From contig NZ_KB894571.1 of assembly GCF_000374525.1 (NCBI RefSeq), forward strand, positions 434,001 through 498,000: a stretch of DNA of 64,000 bases. Reading direction: 5' to 3'. Positions 24,775 to 33,353 of the stretch are shown one piece after another. Each line of letters begins with the position of its first letter. Position 1 is the stretch's first letter. Below the pieces are notes generated by a model. It worked only from the letters and a program-made list of their open reading frames with translations, was not told where the DNA came from and did no database searches. The position numbers and the translations under genes were made by a program. This DNA comes from Amorphus coralli DSM 19760. Lineage in GTDB: Bacteria; Pseudomonadota; Alphaproteobacteria; Rhizobiales; Amorphaceae.

Positions 24775-26550
24775 TCAGACGAGCGCGGCGCCCGTGGAGT
24801 CGATGGCGTTCTCCAGCGCTTCCGCCTCGACGTCGTCGACATCGGCAGAGAGCAGGATCTCGTTGTGCGCGCGGCCCGACGGGATCATCGGGAAGCAGTT
24901 GGCAAGGTTGGCGACCCGGCAGTCGAACAGGACCGGCTTCTTCACCGAGATCATCTCGGCGATGGCGTCATCCAACTCGTCCGGTCTGGTCGCCTGGATG
25001 CCGACGCAGCCATAGGCCTCGGCCATCTTCACGAAGTCCGGCAGCGACTCGTTGTAGGAGTGCGACAGCCGGTTGCCATGCAGCAGCTGCTGCCACTGGC
25101 GGACCATGCCCATGTACTGGTTGTTCAGGATGAAGATCTTGATCGGCAGGTCGTGCTGGACCGCCGTCGACATCTCCTGGATCGTCATCAGCACCGAGGC
25201 ATCACCGGCGATGTCGATGACGAGGCTGTCGGGATGCGCCACCTGGACGCCGACCGCAGCCGGCAGGCCGTAGCCCATGGTTCCCAGACCGCCGGACGTC
25301 ATCCACCGGTTCGGATCTTCGAACTTGAAGAACTGGGCGGCCCACATCTGGTGCTGGCCGACCTCGGTGGTGATGTAGACATCCTTGTCGTGGGTGGCGT
25401 TGTAGAGCGCCTCGATCGCCTGCTGCGGCATGATCACGTCCGGGCGCGTCTTGTAGGCCAGGCAATCCTTGCCCCGCCACGCCTGGATCTGGTCCCACCA
25501 GGCTTTCTCGGCCTTCTTGTCCGGCGTCACTGCCGCCGCCTTCCACAACCGGATCATGTCCTCCAGGACATGGGCAACGTCGCCGATGATCGGGATGTCA
25601 CACTGAACCGTCTTGTTGACCGAGGACGGGTCGATGTCGATGTGGATGATCTTGGCGGTCGGCGCGAAGGCATCGATCCGGCCGGTGATGCGGTCGTCGA
25701 AGCGCGCCCCGACGCAGACCATCACGTCGCAGCCGTGCATGGCGAGGTTGGCCTCGTAGGTGCCGTGCATGCCCAGCATGCCGAGCCAGTTGGGATGGCT
25801 CGCCGGGAAGGCGCCCAGGCCCATCAGCGTCGAGGTCACCGGGAAGCCGGTGAGCTTGACGAGCTCGCGCAACAGCTGGCTGGCCTGTGGGCCGGAGTTG
25901 ATGACGCCGCCACCGGTATAGAAAATCGGCCGCTTCGCCGTCGTCATCAGATCGACCGCCGCGCGAATGTGGTCGAGGTCGCCCTTCACCTTCGGCTGGT
26001 AGGTCTTGTGGACGATGTTCTGCGGGCCGGTGTAGACGCCGCGCGCCAGCTGGATGTCCTTCGGGATATCGACGACGACCGGGCCGGGACGGCCGGTGGT
26101 GGCGACGTAGAAGGCCTCGTGCAGGATGCGCGGCAGGTCCTCGATGCGCTTCACCAGCCAGTTGTGCTTTGTGCACGGCCGGGTGATGCCGACCGTGTCG
26201 CATTCCTGGAAGGCGTCATTGCCGATCAGGTGGGTGGCGACCTGGCCGGAGATGCAGACCATCGGGATGGAATCCATCAGCGCGTCGGTGAGCGGGGTCA
26301 CCGCGTTGGTGGCGCCCGGGCCGGAGGTCACCAGGCAGACGCCCGGCTTGCCGGTGGAGCGGGCATAGCCCTCGGCCGCGTGGCCGGCGCCCTGCTCGTG
26401 GCGCACGAGGATGTGCTGGACCTCCGACTGCTGAAAGATCTCGTCGTAGATCGGCAGCACGGCGCCGCCCGGATAGCCGAAGAGCTTGTCGACCCCGTGG
26501 TCGATCATCGCCTGAACGACCATCTCGGCGCCTGTCATCTCCCGCTGCAT
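24775..26550 (-). CDS. ilvB: Acetolactate synthase large (catalytic) subunit
   Basis: 591 residues from the ATG at 26550, which follows GGAGG by 6-7 nt; the TTG 12 nt upstream is less likely. It contains the three thiamine-diphosphate enzyme domains: the N-terminal GYPGGAVLPIYDE and RHEQGAGHAAEGYAR (catalytic Glu), the central FAD-associated domain, and the C-terminal ThDP motif IAGDASVLMTIQEM...ILNN. The enzyme condenses two pyruvates, or pyruvate with 2-oxobutyrate, at the head of branched-chain amino acid synthesis. It is preceded by a leader peptide and terminator typical of attenuation (26615-26778), and followed by the small subunit gene. Confidence 0.98.
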   Translation of the reverse strand: MQREMTGAEMVVQAMIDHGVDKLFGYPGGAVLPIYDEIFQQSEVQHILVRHEQGAGHAAEGYARSTGKPGVCLVTSGPGATNAVTPLTDALMDSIPMVCISGQVATHLIGNDAFQECDTVGITRPCTKHNWLVKRIEDLPRILHEAFYVATTGRPGPVVVDIPKDIQLARGVYTGPQNIVHKTYQPKVKGDLDHIRAAVDLMTTAKRPIFYTGGGVINSGPQASQLLRELVKLTGFPVTSTLMGLGAFPASHPNWLGMLGMHGTYEANLAMHGCDVMVCVGARFDDRITGRIDAFAPTAKIIHIDIDPSSVNKTVQCDIPIIGDVAHVLEDMIRLWKAAAVTPDKKAEKAWWDQIQAWRGKDCLAYKTRPDVIMPQQAIEALYNATHDKDVYITTEVGQHQMWAAQFFKFEDPNRWMTSGGLGTMGYGLPAAVGVQVAHPDSLVIDIAGDASVLMTIQEMSTAVQHDLPIKIFILNNQYMGMVRQWQQLLHGNRLSHSYNESLPDFVKMAEAYGCVGIQATRPDELDDAIAEMISVKKPVLFDCRVANLANCFPMIPSGRAHNEILLSADVDDVEAEALENAIDSTGAALV

Positions 26551-26614
26551 GTCATCCTCCAACCCTGTCTGGTGGCCGGTTGTGTGGGAGCCGCCGGCCG
26601 CGGCACTGCCGAAA

Positions 26615-26639
26615 ATAAAAAAGGGCCCCGAGGGCCCTT
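26615..26639 (-). terminator. Attenuator terminator in the ilvB leader
   Basis: On the minus strand AAGGGCCC-TC-GGGGCCCTT forms a strong GC-rich stem, followed by TTTTATTTT. It lies between the leader peptide and the ilvB start, so it would stop transcription before the structural genes. An alternative partner for its CGGGG is TTCCCCGG just after the leader stop codon, which could act as the antiterminator strand. Confidence 0.85.
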
Positions 26640-26665
26640 GGATACGCGCACCACCAATCGCGGCC

Positions 26666-26680
26666 GGGGAATTACCCCGT
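26666..26680 (-). promoter_or_regulatory. Small pause/protector-type hairpin in the ilvB leader
   Basis: CGGGG-TAATT-CCCCG, a perfect 5-bp stem with the leader peptide's TAA stop codon in its loop. The descending arm (CCCCGG) can instead pair with CGGGG of the terminator stem, the switch expected of a transcription attenuator. This alternative pairing is inferred by eye, not folded. Confidence 0.55.
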
Positions 26681-26722
26681 CCTGGCGATGCGCGTGCGAA
26701 TTACGAGAAGCGAGTGTTTCAT
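26672..26722 (-). CDS. ilvB operon leader peptide
   Basis: A 16-residue open frame, MKHSLLVIRTRIARTG, begins at the ATG at 26722, about 20 nt after the predicted transcription start, and ends at TAA at 26674. Four consecutive codons specify Leu-Leu-Val-Ile and another Ile follows, so translation would stall when any charged branched-chain tRNA is short. The peptide precedes an intrinsic terminator and then the acetolactate synthase genes, the classic organisation of branched-chain attenuators known from enterobacterial ilv and leu operons. The ribosome site (GGGG) is weak. Too short for routine gene calling. Confidence 0.8.
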   Translation of the reverse strand: MKHSLLVIRTRIARTG

Positions 26723-26749
26723 CGAAACCCCGGTTGTCTGGTCGGCAGC

Positions 26750-26778
26750 ACGGTAGAAAGGGTCGCCTTGGCGGTCAA
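26750..26778 (-). promoter_or_regulatory. Predicted promoter of the ilvB operon
   Basis: On the minus strand TTGACC (26778-26773) and TACCGT (26755-26750) are separated by exactly 17 bp, a good housekeeping-sigma spacing. The start of transcription would be near 26743, about 20 nt before the leader peptide. Confidence 0.55.
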
Positions 26779-26795
26779 GCGGAAAGTTTTGCCGA

Positions 26796-26839
26796 GCAAA
26801 GCCAGGCGAAGTGGGAACCGGTTCGCCGTCCGGCTTTGC
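26796..26839. repeat. Palindromic intergenic repeat, copy 3
   Basis: 44-bp member of the family at 3434. On the minus strand the outer arms are GCAAAGCC/GGCTTTGC and the inner arms GGCGAA/TTCGCC, both different from copies 1-2 yet still self-complementary, while the loop CCGGTTCCCAC and the GGAC bulge are unchanged. It lies 16 bp after the miaA stop and before the ilvB promoter. Confidence 0.8.
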
Positions 26840-26854
26840 GGCGTAAAGAAGCAA

Positions 26855-27751
26855 TCAGAGCCCAAGCTTTGCGAATGCTTCGCCCTGCTCCAGCCGCTCC
26901 CAGTCGGCGAAGCGGTTGCGGAACCAGGTTTCCTGACGCTTGGCGTAGCGGGCGGTATCGGCCACGGCGCGCTCGCGGGCGTTCTCAAGCGTTACGAGAC
27001 CGAGCGCATGGGCGATCATCGGCGGCAGGCCGATGGCCTTCATGGCCGGCAGGGACGGGTCGACGTCCATCGCCGCGATGGCGCGGGCCTCGTCGAGCGC
27101 TCCTGCGGCGATCATGGCATCGAAGCGATCTGCGATGCGCTCGCGCAGGTGCGGCCGCTCCGGGGCAAGCACGATGCGGCGACAGTCCGCCGCCGGCAGC
27201 AGCGCCGGGCCGGTCTCCGCCTGCCAGTCGGCGAGCGAACGGCCGGTGGCCTCCAGCACCTCCAGCGCCCGCACGATGCGCTGCGGATCGGAGGGCCGCA
27301 GCCGCTCGGCCATTACCGGATCGCGCTCGGCGAGGATGGCGTGCAGCGCCTCGCCGCCCTCCTCCCGGCCACGGGAACGCCAGTGCTCGCGGATTGCGTC
27401 GGGGATCTCCGGCACCTGCGACAGGCCCTCGGTCAGCGCGGTGAAATAGAGGCCCGTGCCGCCAACCAGGATGGGCAGCCGGCCTTCGGCCCGAAGCTCC
27501 TCGAGCACCACCGCGATCTCCTCGAGCCAGCGCGCGACGGAATAGGCCTCGCGGATGGACACGTGGCCATAGAGGCGATGCGGCGCGCGGGCCTCTTCAT
27601 CCGGATCGGGTCGCGCGGAGAGAATGCGGAGCTCGCGATAGACCTGCATGGAATCGGCATTGACGATGGCACCGCCGGTGCGCTTGGCGACGGAGAGCGC
27701 CAGCGCCGACTTGCCGCTCGCGGTCGGCCCAGCTATCAAGACGGCCCGCAT
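26855..27751 (-). CDS. miaA: tRNA dimethylallyltransferase
   Basis: 298 residues from the ATG at 27751. The P-loop GPTASGKSALA is at residues 7-17, with NADSMQVYRELRIL soon after, and LVGGTGLYFTALTEGL in the middle, all hallmarks of MiaA (delta-2-isopentenyl pyrophosphate transferase). The C-terminal YAKRQETWFRNRF is also typical. It prenylates A37 of tRNAs that read codons starting with U. It is divergent from serB with 31 bp between the two start codons, so the promoters must overlap the genes. The frame is open further upstream but lacks homology there. Confidence 0.97.
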   Translation of the reverse strand: MRAVLIAGPTASGKSALALSVAKRTGGAIVNADSMQVYRELRILSARPDPDEEARAPHRLYGHVSIREAYSVARWLEEIAVVLEELRAEGRLPILVGGTGLYFTALTEGLSQVPEIPDAIREHWRSRGREEGGEALHAILAERDPVMAERLRPSDPQRIVRALEVLEATGRSLADWQAETGPALLPAADCRRIVLAPERPHLRERIADRFDAMIAAGALDEARAIAAMDVDPSLPAMKAIGLPPMIAHALGLVTLENARERAVADTARYAKRQETWFRNRFADWERLEQGEAFAKLGL

Positions 27752-27782
27752 TTCCCCTGCCGTTTCCAAAGATCGCTCCACG

Positions 27783-28676
27783 ATGGACCTCGTCGCCACC
27801 CTCATTGCGTCCCCGGCCGAGCCCGCCGTCGACACCGCCGCCGTGGCCGCCGCCCAGACGCTGCTGCCCGACGCCGACATCACCGTGCTCGCCGACAGCG
27901 TGGCGGTGGATCTCGCCTTTGTCGATGCCTCGGCCACCGATGCCCGCACCTGGCAGGACCGGCTGCGTGCGGCAATGGGCGACCGCCCCATCGATGTGGT
28001 GGTGCAGGCTCCGCTCGCCCGGCGCAAGGCGCTTCTGATCGCCGACATGGATTCCACCCTGATCGGCCAGGAGTGCATCGACGAGCTGGCCGACGAGCTG
28101 GGCCTGAAGCCGCAGATCGCCGCGATCACCGAGCGCGCCATGCGCGGCGAGATCGAGTTCGAGCCGGCGCTCAAGGAACGCGTCGGCCTGCTCAAGGGGC
28201 TGCCGGAGGCGGTCATCGCGACGGTGCTGGCCGAGCGCATCACGCTGACGCCGGGCGCTCGTACCCTGGTGCAGACCATGAAGGCGAACGGCGCCTACGC
28301 GGCGCTGGTCTCCGGCGGCTTCACCGCCTTCACCGGCCACGTCCGCGACGCGCTCGGCATGGACGAGCACCAGTCCAACATCCTGCATGTGGAAAACGGG
28401 ACGCTGGCCGGCACGGTCGCGGAGCCGATCCTCGGTCGCGACGCCAAGCGCACCCGGCTGGAGGAACTGGTGGCCGAACGGGGCATCGCGGCCGCCGACG
28501 TGATCGCGGTGGGCGACGGCGCCAACGATCTCGCCATGCTGGAGGCGGCCGGCATCGGTGTCGCCTTCCATGCCAAGCCGAAGGTGGCGGAAGGCGCCGA
28601 CGCGCGCATCGATCACGGCGACCTCACCGCGCTTCTCTACCTCCAGGGCTATTCGCGCGACGCCTTCGTCGACTGA
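27783..28676 (+). CDS. serB: Phosphoserine phosphatase
   Basis: 297 residues. The HAD motif I is DMDSTLIGQE (about residue 88; nucleophile is the first Asp), motif II is VSGGFTAF, and motif III/IV is VIAVGDGANDLAML. The N-terminal ~75 residues form an ACT-like domain, as in the long SerB form. It makes serine from phosphoserine, the last step of the phosphorylated pathway. It is divergent from miaA. An upstream in-frame ATG at 27648 lies inside miaA and is not used. Confidence 0.97.
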   Translation: MDLVATLIASPAEPAVDTAAVAAAQTLLPDADITVLADSVAVDLAFVDASATDARTWQDRLRAAMGDRPIDVVVQAPLARRKALLIADMDSTLIGQECIDELADELGLKPQIAAITERAMRGEIEFEPALKERVGLLKGLPEAVIATVLAERITLTPGARTLVQTMKANGAYAALVSGGFTAFTGHVRDALGMDEHQSNILHVENGTLAGTVAEPILGRDAKRTRLEELVAERGIAAADVIAVGDGANDLAMLEAAGIGVAFHAKPKVAEGADARIDHGDLTALLYLQGYSRDAFVD

Positions 28677-28820
28677 CGCACCGCCATTGCCGTCCCGGAA
28701 GCGTTGCGGCGGCGGGCCGGATCGGTAACAACGGTCGGGCCTGATCGCCGGGTCCCCTCTTCCCGCTCCGGAACCCGACCCGTCACCATCAGCGCCTGTC
28801 ACGCCCGGGAAGGCCAGCGC

Positions 28821-30707
28821 ATGACCGATCACGCGGCCCAAGCCAGCGAGCCCAAGCGCAAGGGCGCGCTCGTCGTCGTCGGCGCGCTCGGCATCGTCTT
28901 CGGCGATATCGGCACAAGCCCGCTCTACTCGCTGCGCGAGGCGGTGCTCGCCGCCGGCCATTTGCCCATCGAGATCGCCGTACCCGGTGTCCTGTCGCTG
29001 ATCACCTGGGCCATCGTCTTCGCCATCGCGGTGAAATATGTCGGCCTGGTGCTGCGCATGGACAACGAAGGCGAAGGCGGCATCCTGGCGCTCGCCACCC
29101 TGCTCGGCGTCCACTCCAGCCCGCAGCGCTGGGGGATGGCGCTTATGGGCGCGGCACTGGTCGGTGCCGCCATGCTGTTCGGCGACGGCGTCATCACCCC
29201 GGCCATCTCCGTGCTTTCGGCGATGGAAGGGCTGAAGCTCGCCGCCCCGGCGCTCGAACCCTTCGTGGTCGGGCTGACGGTCGCCGTGCTCGCGGTCCTG
29301 TTCGTCGCCCAGCGTGCCGGGACGAATCGGATCGGGCGCTTCTTCGGCCCGGTCATGCTGGTCTGGTTCGTGGTTCTGGGCGCGCTGGGGCTGGTTGGCA
29401 TTGCCGGCAATCCGGGCATCCTCGCGGCGCTGTCCCCGCATCACGGCATCCTGCTCCTGGTCCACGACCCGGCCCGCGGCCTGTTCGTCATCGCCGCCGT
29501 CTTCCTCGCCATCACCGGCGGCGAGGCGCTTTACGCCGATCTCGGCCAGTTCGGCCGGCGGTCGATCGCCTGGGCCTGGTACGGGATCGCGATGCCGGGC
29601 CTGCTCCTCAACTATTACGGCCAGGGGGCGCTTCTGCTGCAGACCCCGTCTGCGCTCGAGAATCCGTTCTACCTGCTGGCGCCGCACGCCCTGCGCATCC
29701 CGCTGCTGCTTCTCGCCACCGCCGCGACGGTGATCGCCTCGCAGGCCGTCATTACCGGCGTGATGAGCCTCGCCCGGCAGGCCATGGACGTGGGCTACCT
29801 GGTGCCGCTGCGCACCGTTCACACCGCCGCCGAGCACGAGAGCCACGTCTACATCCCGACCGTCAACGCGATCCTCGGCCTGCTTTCCATCCTCGTGGTG
29901 GTCGGCTTCGGGTCGTCGAGCGAGCTGGCCGGCGCCTACGGTCTGGCCGTGGCCACTGCGATGATCACCACCACCGTCCTTTACGCCGCCGCGCTGATCC
30001 GGCGCCGCGTCTGGCCGAAGCCGCTGGCCTGGGCGGTGGCGGCGGTGCTGCTGGCAGTGGATCTCCTCTTCTTCTCCGCCAATCTCGGCAAGATCGAGAG
30101 CGGTGGCTGGCTGCCGCTGTCGCTGGCCGCCGTCGCCCTTCTGGCGATGGGCGCCTGGCGCGTCGGCAACCGCCGGACGGCCAAGTGGCTCGCCCCGAAC
30201 CAGGTGCCGCTCGCCGTCTTCGCCCACAGGGAAGAGAGGCAGGAAGCCAACCTCTCGCAGCCGGTGGCGTTCATCTCCCGACGGGCCGGACCGGCGACGC
30301 CCAACACGCTGGTGCTGCTCGACAGGCTGCTCGACACCACCTTCTCCCGTGCCGTGGTCGTTTCCGTCGGCGTGGCGGGCCGCCCCCGGGTCTCGCCCGA
30401 CGACCGGCTGAAGGTCGAAGCGCTCGCAGGCGGCATCCTGCGCATCGACGTCACCGTGGGCTACATGCAGAGCGTCAACCTGCCGGCCATCCTCGGTCCG
30501 GTGCTCAAGGACAACGGCATCGACGCGGACAGGCTGGTCTACGTGGTCGGCTTCGAGCGCCCGGTGTTTCCGGAGCGCGTGCGCACGCCGGGCGACGTTC
30601 TGGCCGCGGTCTTCGCCTTCCTCGCCCGCTTCACGGAGCGGAGCACCGATCATTTCAATCTGCCGCAGCGGCGCACGCTGGAGGTCGGGGTTCCGGTGCG
30701 GCTGTGA
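28821..30707 (+). CDS. kup: Potassium uptake protein Kup
   Basis: 628 residues, the normal length for Kup/HAK transporters, with about 12 membrane helices in the first 430 residues and a soluble C-terminal domain. The N-terminal GIVFGDIGTSPLYSLREAV is the family signature; GEGGILALATLLG and GGEALYADLGQFGRR are further conserved loops. It imports K+ together with protons across the inner membrane at low pH. The start at 28821 follows GGAAGGCCAGCGC. It stands alone, 145 bp after serB and 225 bp before ettA. Confidence 0.96.
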   Translation: MTDHAAQASEPKRKGALVVVGALGIVFGDIGTSPLYSLREAVLAAGHLPIEIAVPGVLSLITWAIVFAIAVKYVGLVLRMDNEGEGGILALATLLGVHSSPQRWGMALMGAALVGAAMLFGDGVITPAISVLSAMEGLKLAAPALEPFVVGLTVAVLAVLFVAQRAGTNRIGRFFGPVMLVWFVVLGALGLVGIAGNPGILAALSPHHGILLLVHDPARGLFVIAAVFLAITGGEALYADLGQFGRRSIAWAWYGIAMPGLLLNYYGQGALLLQTPSALENPFYLLAPHALRIPLLLLATAATVIASQAVITGVMSLARQAMDVGYLVPLRTVHTAAEHESHVYIPTVNAILGLLSILVVVGFGSSSELAGAYGLAVATAMITTTVLYAAALIRRRVWPKPLAWAVAAVLLAVDLLFFSANLGKIESGGWLPLSLAAVALLAMGAWRVGNRRTAKWLAPNQVPLAVFAHREERQEANLSQPVAFISRRAGPATPNTLVLLDRLLDTTFSRAVVVSVGVAGRPRVSPDDRLKVEALAGGILRIDVTVGYMQSVNLPAILGPVLKDNGIDADRLVYVVGFERPVFPERVRTPGDVLAAVFAFLARFTERSTDHFNLPQRRTLEVGVPVRL

Positions 30708-30932
30708 GGACGGCTGAGCCAGGTTGCCTTGCGCGGTGATGAATAGCGACACAATTGAAGCGAGGCCGCGCCTCGCGTAGAACACGGCGCGAAGATGGTT
30801 CCGCCGTCAAGCGGGACAGGCGCCAGGCTTCGAAGATTTCGGGCCGGGGTCGCAAGGACGGGAGCCGACCGCTCCGCCGGGCACCCGCCTCTCCGCCCCG
30901 CAAGGGGCCGTTCAGCCTCTCACAGGATTTCC

Positions 30933-32588
30933 ATGGCACGCCAGTTCATCTACCACATGCAGGGCCTCACCAAGTCGTACGCCGGCGGCAAGAAGGTCCT
31001 CGACGGCATCCACCTCTCCTTCTACCCGGACGCCAAGATCGGCGTGCTCGGCCCCAACGGCTCGGGCAAGTCGACGCTCTTGCGCATCATGGCCGGCATC
31101 GACACCGAGTTCACCGGCGACGGCTGGGTCGCCGAGGGCGCCCGTGTCGGCTACCTCGCCCAGGAGCCGGAGCTCGATGAAAGCCGCTCGGTCCGTGACA
31201 ACGTCATGGACGGCGTCGCCAAGAAGAAGGCGATCCTGGAGCGCTACAACGAACTCGCCATGAACTACTCCGACGAGACCGCCGACGAGATGGCGCAGCT
31301 CCAGGACGAGATCGACAGCCAAAATCTCTGGGATCTGGACAGCCAGGTCGACCAGGCGATGGACGCGCTGCGCTGTCCGCCGGACGAGGCCGACGTCTCC
31401 AAGCTCTCCGGCGGCGAAAAGCGTCGCGTGGCGCTCTGCCGGCTGCTGCTCGACCAGCCCGACCTGCTGCTCCTCGACGAGCCCACCAACCATCTCGACG
31501 CGGAGACGGTGGCGTGGCTGGAGAACCATCTGCGGGAATATCCGGGCGCGATCCTGATCGTCACCCATGACCGCTACTTCCTGGACAACGTCACCGGCTG
31601 GATCCTGGAGCTCGACCGCGGCCGTGGCATTCCCTACGAGGGCAACTACACCGCCTACCTGGAGAAGAAGTCCAAGCGGCTGGAGCAGGAGAAGCGGGAA
31701 TCGGCGGCGGAGAAGCGGGCGCTCGATCGCGAGCGCGAATGGATCCAGTCGAGCCCCAAGGCCCGCCAGACCAAGTCCAAGGCTCGTATCCAGGCCTATG
31801 ACGAACTTCTGAAGCGCAACGACGCCCGCACGCAGTCGTCGGACGCCCAGATCATCATTCCGGCCGGGCCGCGCCTCGGTGACACCGTCATCACCTTCGA
31901 GAACATCTCGAAGGGCTTCGGCGATCGGCTGCTCATCGACGACCTGACCTTCAAGCTGCCGCCCGGCGGCATTGTCGGCGTGATCGGTCCGAACGGCGCG
32001 GGCAAGACCACCCTGTTCCGCATGATCACCGGCCAGGACACGCCGGACAAGGGCGAGATCTCCGTCGGCGAGACGGTGCAGCTCGGCTATGTCGACCAGT
32101 CGCGCGACTCCCTCGACCCCAACAAGACGGTCTGGGAGGAGATCTCCGGCGGCAACGACGTCATCCAGCTCGGCAAGCGCGAGATGCAGTCGCGCGCCTA
32201 TGTCGGCGCCTTCAACTTCAAGGGCGGCGACCAGCAGCAGAAGGTCGGCAACCTCTCCGGCGGCCAGCGCAACCGCGTGCACCTGGCCACGATGCTGAAG
32301 TCGGGCGCCAACGTGCTGCTCCTCGACGAGCCGACTAACGATCTCGACACCGAGACGCTGGCGGCCCTGGAAGACGCCCTGGAGGATTTCGCCGGCTGCG
32401 CCGTGGTCATCTCGCATGACCGCTTCTTCCTCGACCGGCTGGCCACCCACATCCTCTCCTTCGAGGGCGACAGCCACGTGGAGTGGTTCGAGGGTAACTT
32501 CGCCGACTACGAGGAGGACAAGAAGCGCCGCCTCGGGCCTGACGCGATCGTGCCGCGCCGGGTGAAATACAAGCGGCTGACGCGCTGA
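30933..32588 (+). CDS. ettA: Energy-dependent translational throttle protein EttA (ABC-F)
   Basis: 551 residues, close to the 555 of E. coli EttA, with two ABC domains and no membrane segment. Walker A motifs are GPNGSGKSTL near residue 39 and GPNGAGKTTL near residue 355; signature motifs are LSGGEKRRVALCRLL and LSGGQRNRVHLATML. The linker between them has the long basic helix pair (P-site tRNA interaction motif) with the SSPKARQTKSKARIQAY segment. EttA gates the first elongation step of ribosomes according to the ATP/ADP ratio. It is followed by a clear intrinsic terminator. Confidence 0.97.
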   Translation: MARQFIYHMQGLTKSYAGGKKVLDGIHLSFYPDAKIGVLGPNGSGKSTLLRIMAGIDTEFTGDGWVAEGARVGYLAQEPELDESRSVRDNVMDGVAKKKAILERYNELAMNYSDETADEMAQLQDEIDSQNLWDLDSQVDQAMDALRCPPDEADVSKLSGGEKRRVALCRLLLDQPDLLLLDEPTNHLDAETVAWLENHLREYPGAILIVTHDRYFLDNVTGWILELDRGRGIPYEGNYTAYLEKKSKRLEQEKRESAAEKRALDREREWIQSSPKARQTKSKARIQAYDELLKRNDARTQSSDAQIIIPAGPRLGDTVITFENISKGFGDRLLIDDLTFKLPPGGIVGVIGPNGAGKTTLFRMITGQDTPDKGEISVGETVQLGYVDQSRDSLDPNKTVWEEISGGNDVIQLGKREMQSRAYVGAFNFKGGDQQQKVGNLSGGQRNRVHLATMLKSGANVLLLDEPTNDLDTETLAALEDALEDFAGCAVVISHDRFFLDRLATHILSFEGDSHVEWFEGNFADYEEDKKRRLGPDAIVPRRVKYKRLTR

Positions 32589-32603
32589 GCGCAGACGACG
32601 AGA

Positions 32604-32626
32604 GGGGCCGGCGACGGCCCCTTTTT
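32604..32626 (+). terminator. Intrinsic terminator of ettA
   Basis: GGGGCCG-GCGA-CGGCCCC followed by TTTTT, 15 bp after the ettA stop codon. A GNRA-type tetraloop (GCGA) closes the stem. Confidence 0.92.
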
Positions 32627-32653
32627 CGTGCCTGCCGACGCCGCGGGTCCCGG

Positions 32654-33157
32654 TCAGCCCGACGGTGGCAGCGGCTTCGCGCGCTGCTCGTGCCAGCCGA
32701 CACGCGCGTCCGGCCGGGCATCGGTGGAGGCGAAATAGGGCTTGATGTCGAGGAGCGGCGTGCCGTCCAGGCAGTCGATGCCGCGGATGGTCAGGCCATC
32801 CTCGTGAACCGTGACGATTTCCGCGACGGCAACACCGATCGGGTTCGGCCGGTTCGGCGAGCGGGTGGCGAAGACGCCGTGGCGGACGTCGTCCATCGGC
32901 GGCACCAGTGCGATCACATCGCGCGACGCCCGGTCCAGCCAGGTCAGCACGATGACGTGGGAGACGGTTTCCAGCGAGGCGAGGCCCGGCCGGTAGGGGC
33001 CCTCGAGCACGATGCGGGCGGTCTCGGCACTTTCGGCGCTGTTCTTCGGGCAGCGGCTGCGTTCGCTCCAGGGCGTGCGGATGGCCCCTATGAAGACCAG
33101 CCCGGCGTTGGCGGCAGCCGCCGGCGGAGGATCGATCCGCGTCATCCGGTCCGCCAT
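32654..33157 (-). CDS. trmO: tRNA (t6A37) methyltransferase TrmO/TsaA family
   Basis: 167 residues from the ATG at 33157 (MADRMTRIDPPP), which has AGGAAG upstream. The UPF0066/TsaA domain shows FIGAIRTPWSERSRCPKN at its start, then VLTWLDRASRD, GVFATRSPNRPNPIGVAVAEI and GTPLLDIKPYF, which are the characteristic motifs; SAM is bound by the SPNRPNPIG loop. The family methylates N6-threonylcarbamoyladenosine at tRNA position 37. This is the short form without the C-terminal extension of E. coli TrmO. Convergent with ettA. Confidence 0.9.
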   Translation of the reverse strand: MADRMTRIDPPPAAAANAGLVFIGAIRTPWSERSRCPKNSAESAETARIVLEGPYRPGLASLETVSHVIVLTWLDRASRDVIALVPPMDDVRHGVFATRSPNRPNPIGVAVAEIVTVHEDGLTIRGIDCLDGTPLLDIKPYFASTDARPDARVGWHEQRAKPLPPSG

Positions 33158-33353
33158 ACCCGCTTCCTTCCGATCCCGCATCTGCCCGCGCCGCGCAGCA
33201 TGGCGGGTCCGCGCCCGCCCGGAACCCACCATATAGCGAAGTCAACGGCGGTGCCCCATCCCGGAACGGCAACCGCCGCCCTCCGGATGCCGGAAGGCGG
33301 TCGGTGCATGCCCCGTCGATGTCCGGCGCGATGTCCTGGCCGGTTTCGACCGA

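Larger units (their letters stand above)
26551..26854. other. 304-bp ilvB leader and repeat region
   Basis: Between miaA and ilvB, both on the minus strand. In transcription order it holds a hairpin repeat just after miaA (26839-26796), a sigma70-like promoter (26778-26750), a 16-codon leader peptide (26722-26672), and an intrinsic terminator (26638-26611) about 60 bp before the ilvB start. These parts are listed separately. No other gene is seen. Confidence 0.8.

Noticed and set aside
24631-27444. A plus-strand open frame of about 940 codons antisense to ilvN, ilvB and miaA
   Set aside because: It has no recognisable domain and mirrors strongly supported minus-strand genes; composition-driven shadow.
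27597-30785. A minus-strand open frame of over 1000 codons antisense to serB and kup
   Set aside because: Its codons are Gly/His/Arg/Gln-rich with no domain, it covers two well-supported genes on the other strand, and long antisense frames are common in GC-rich DNA where stops are rare.
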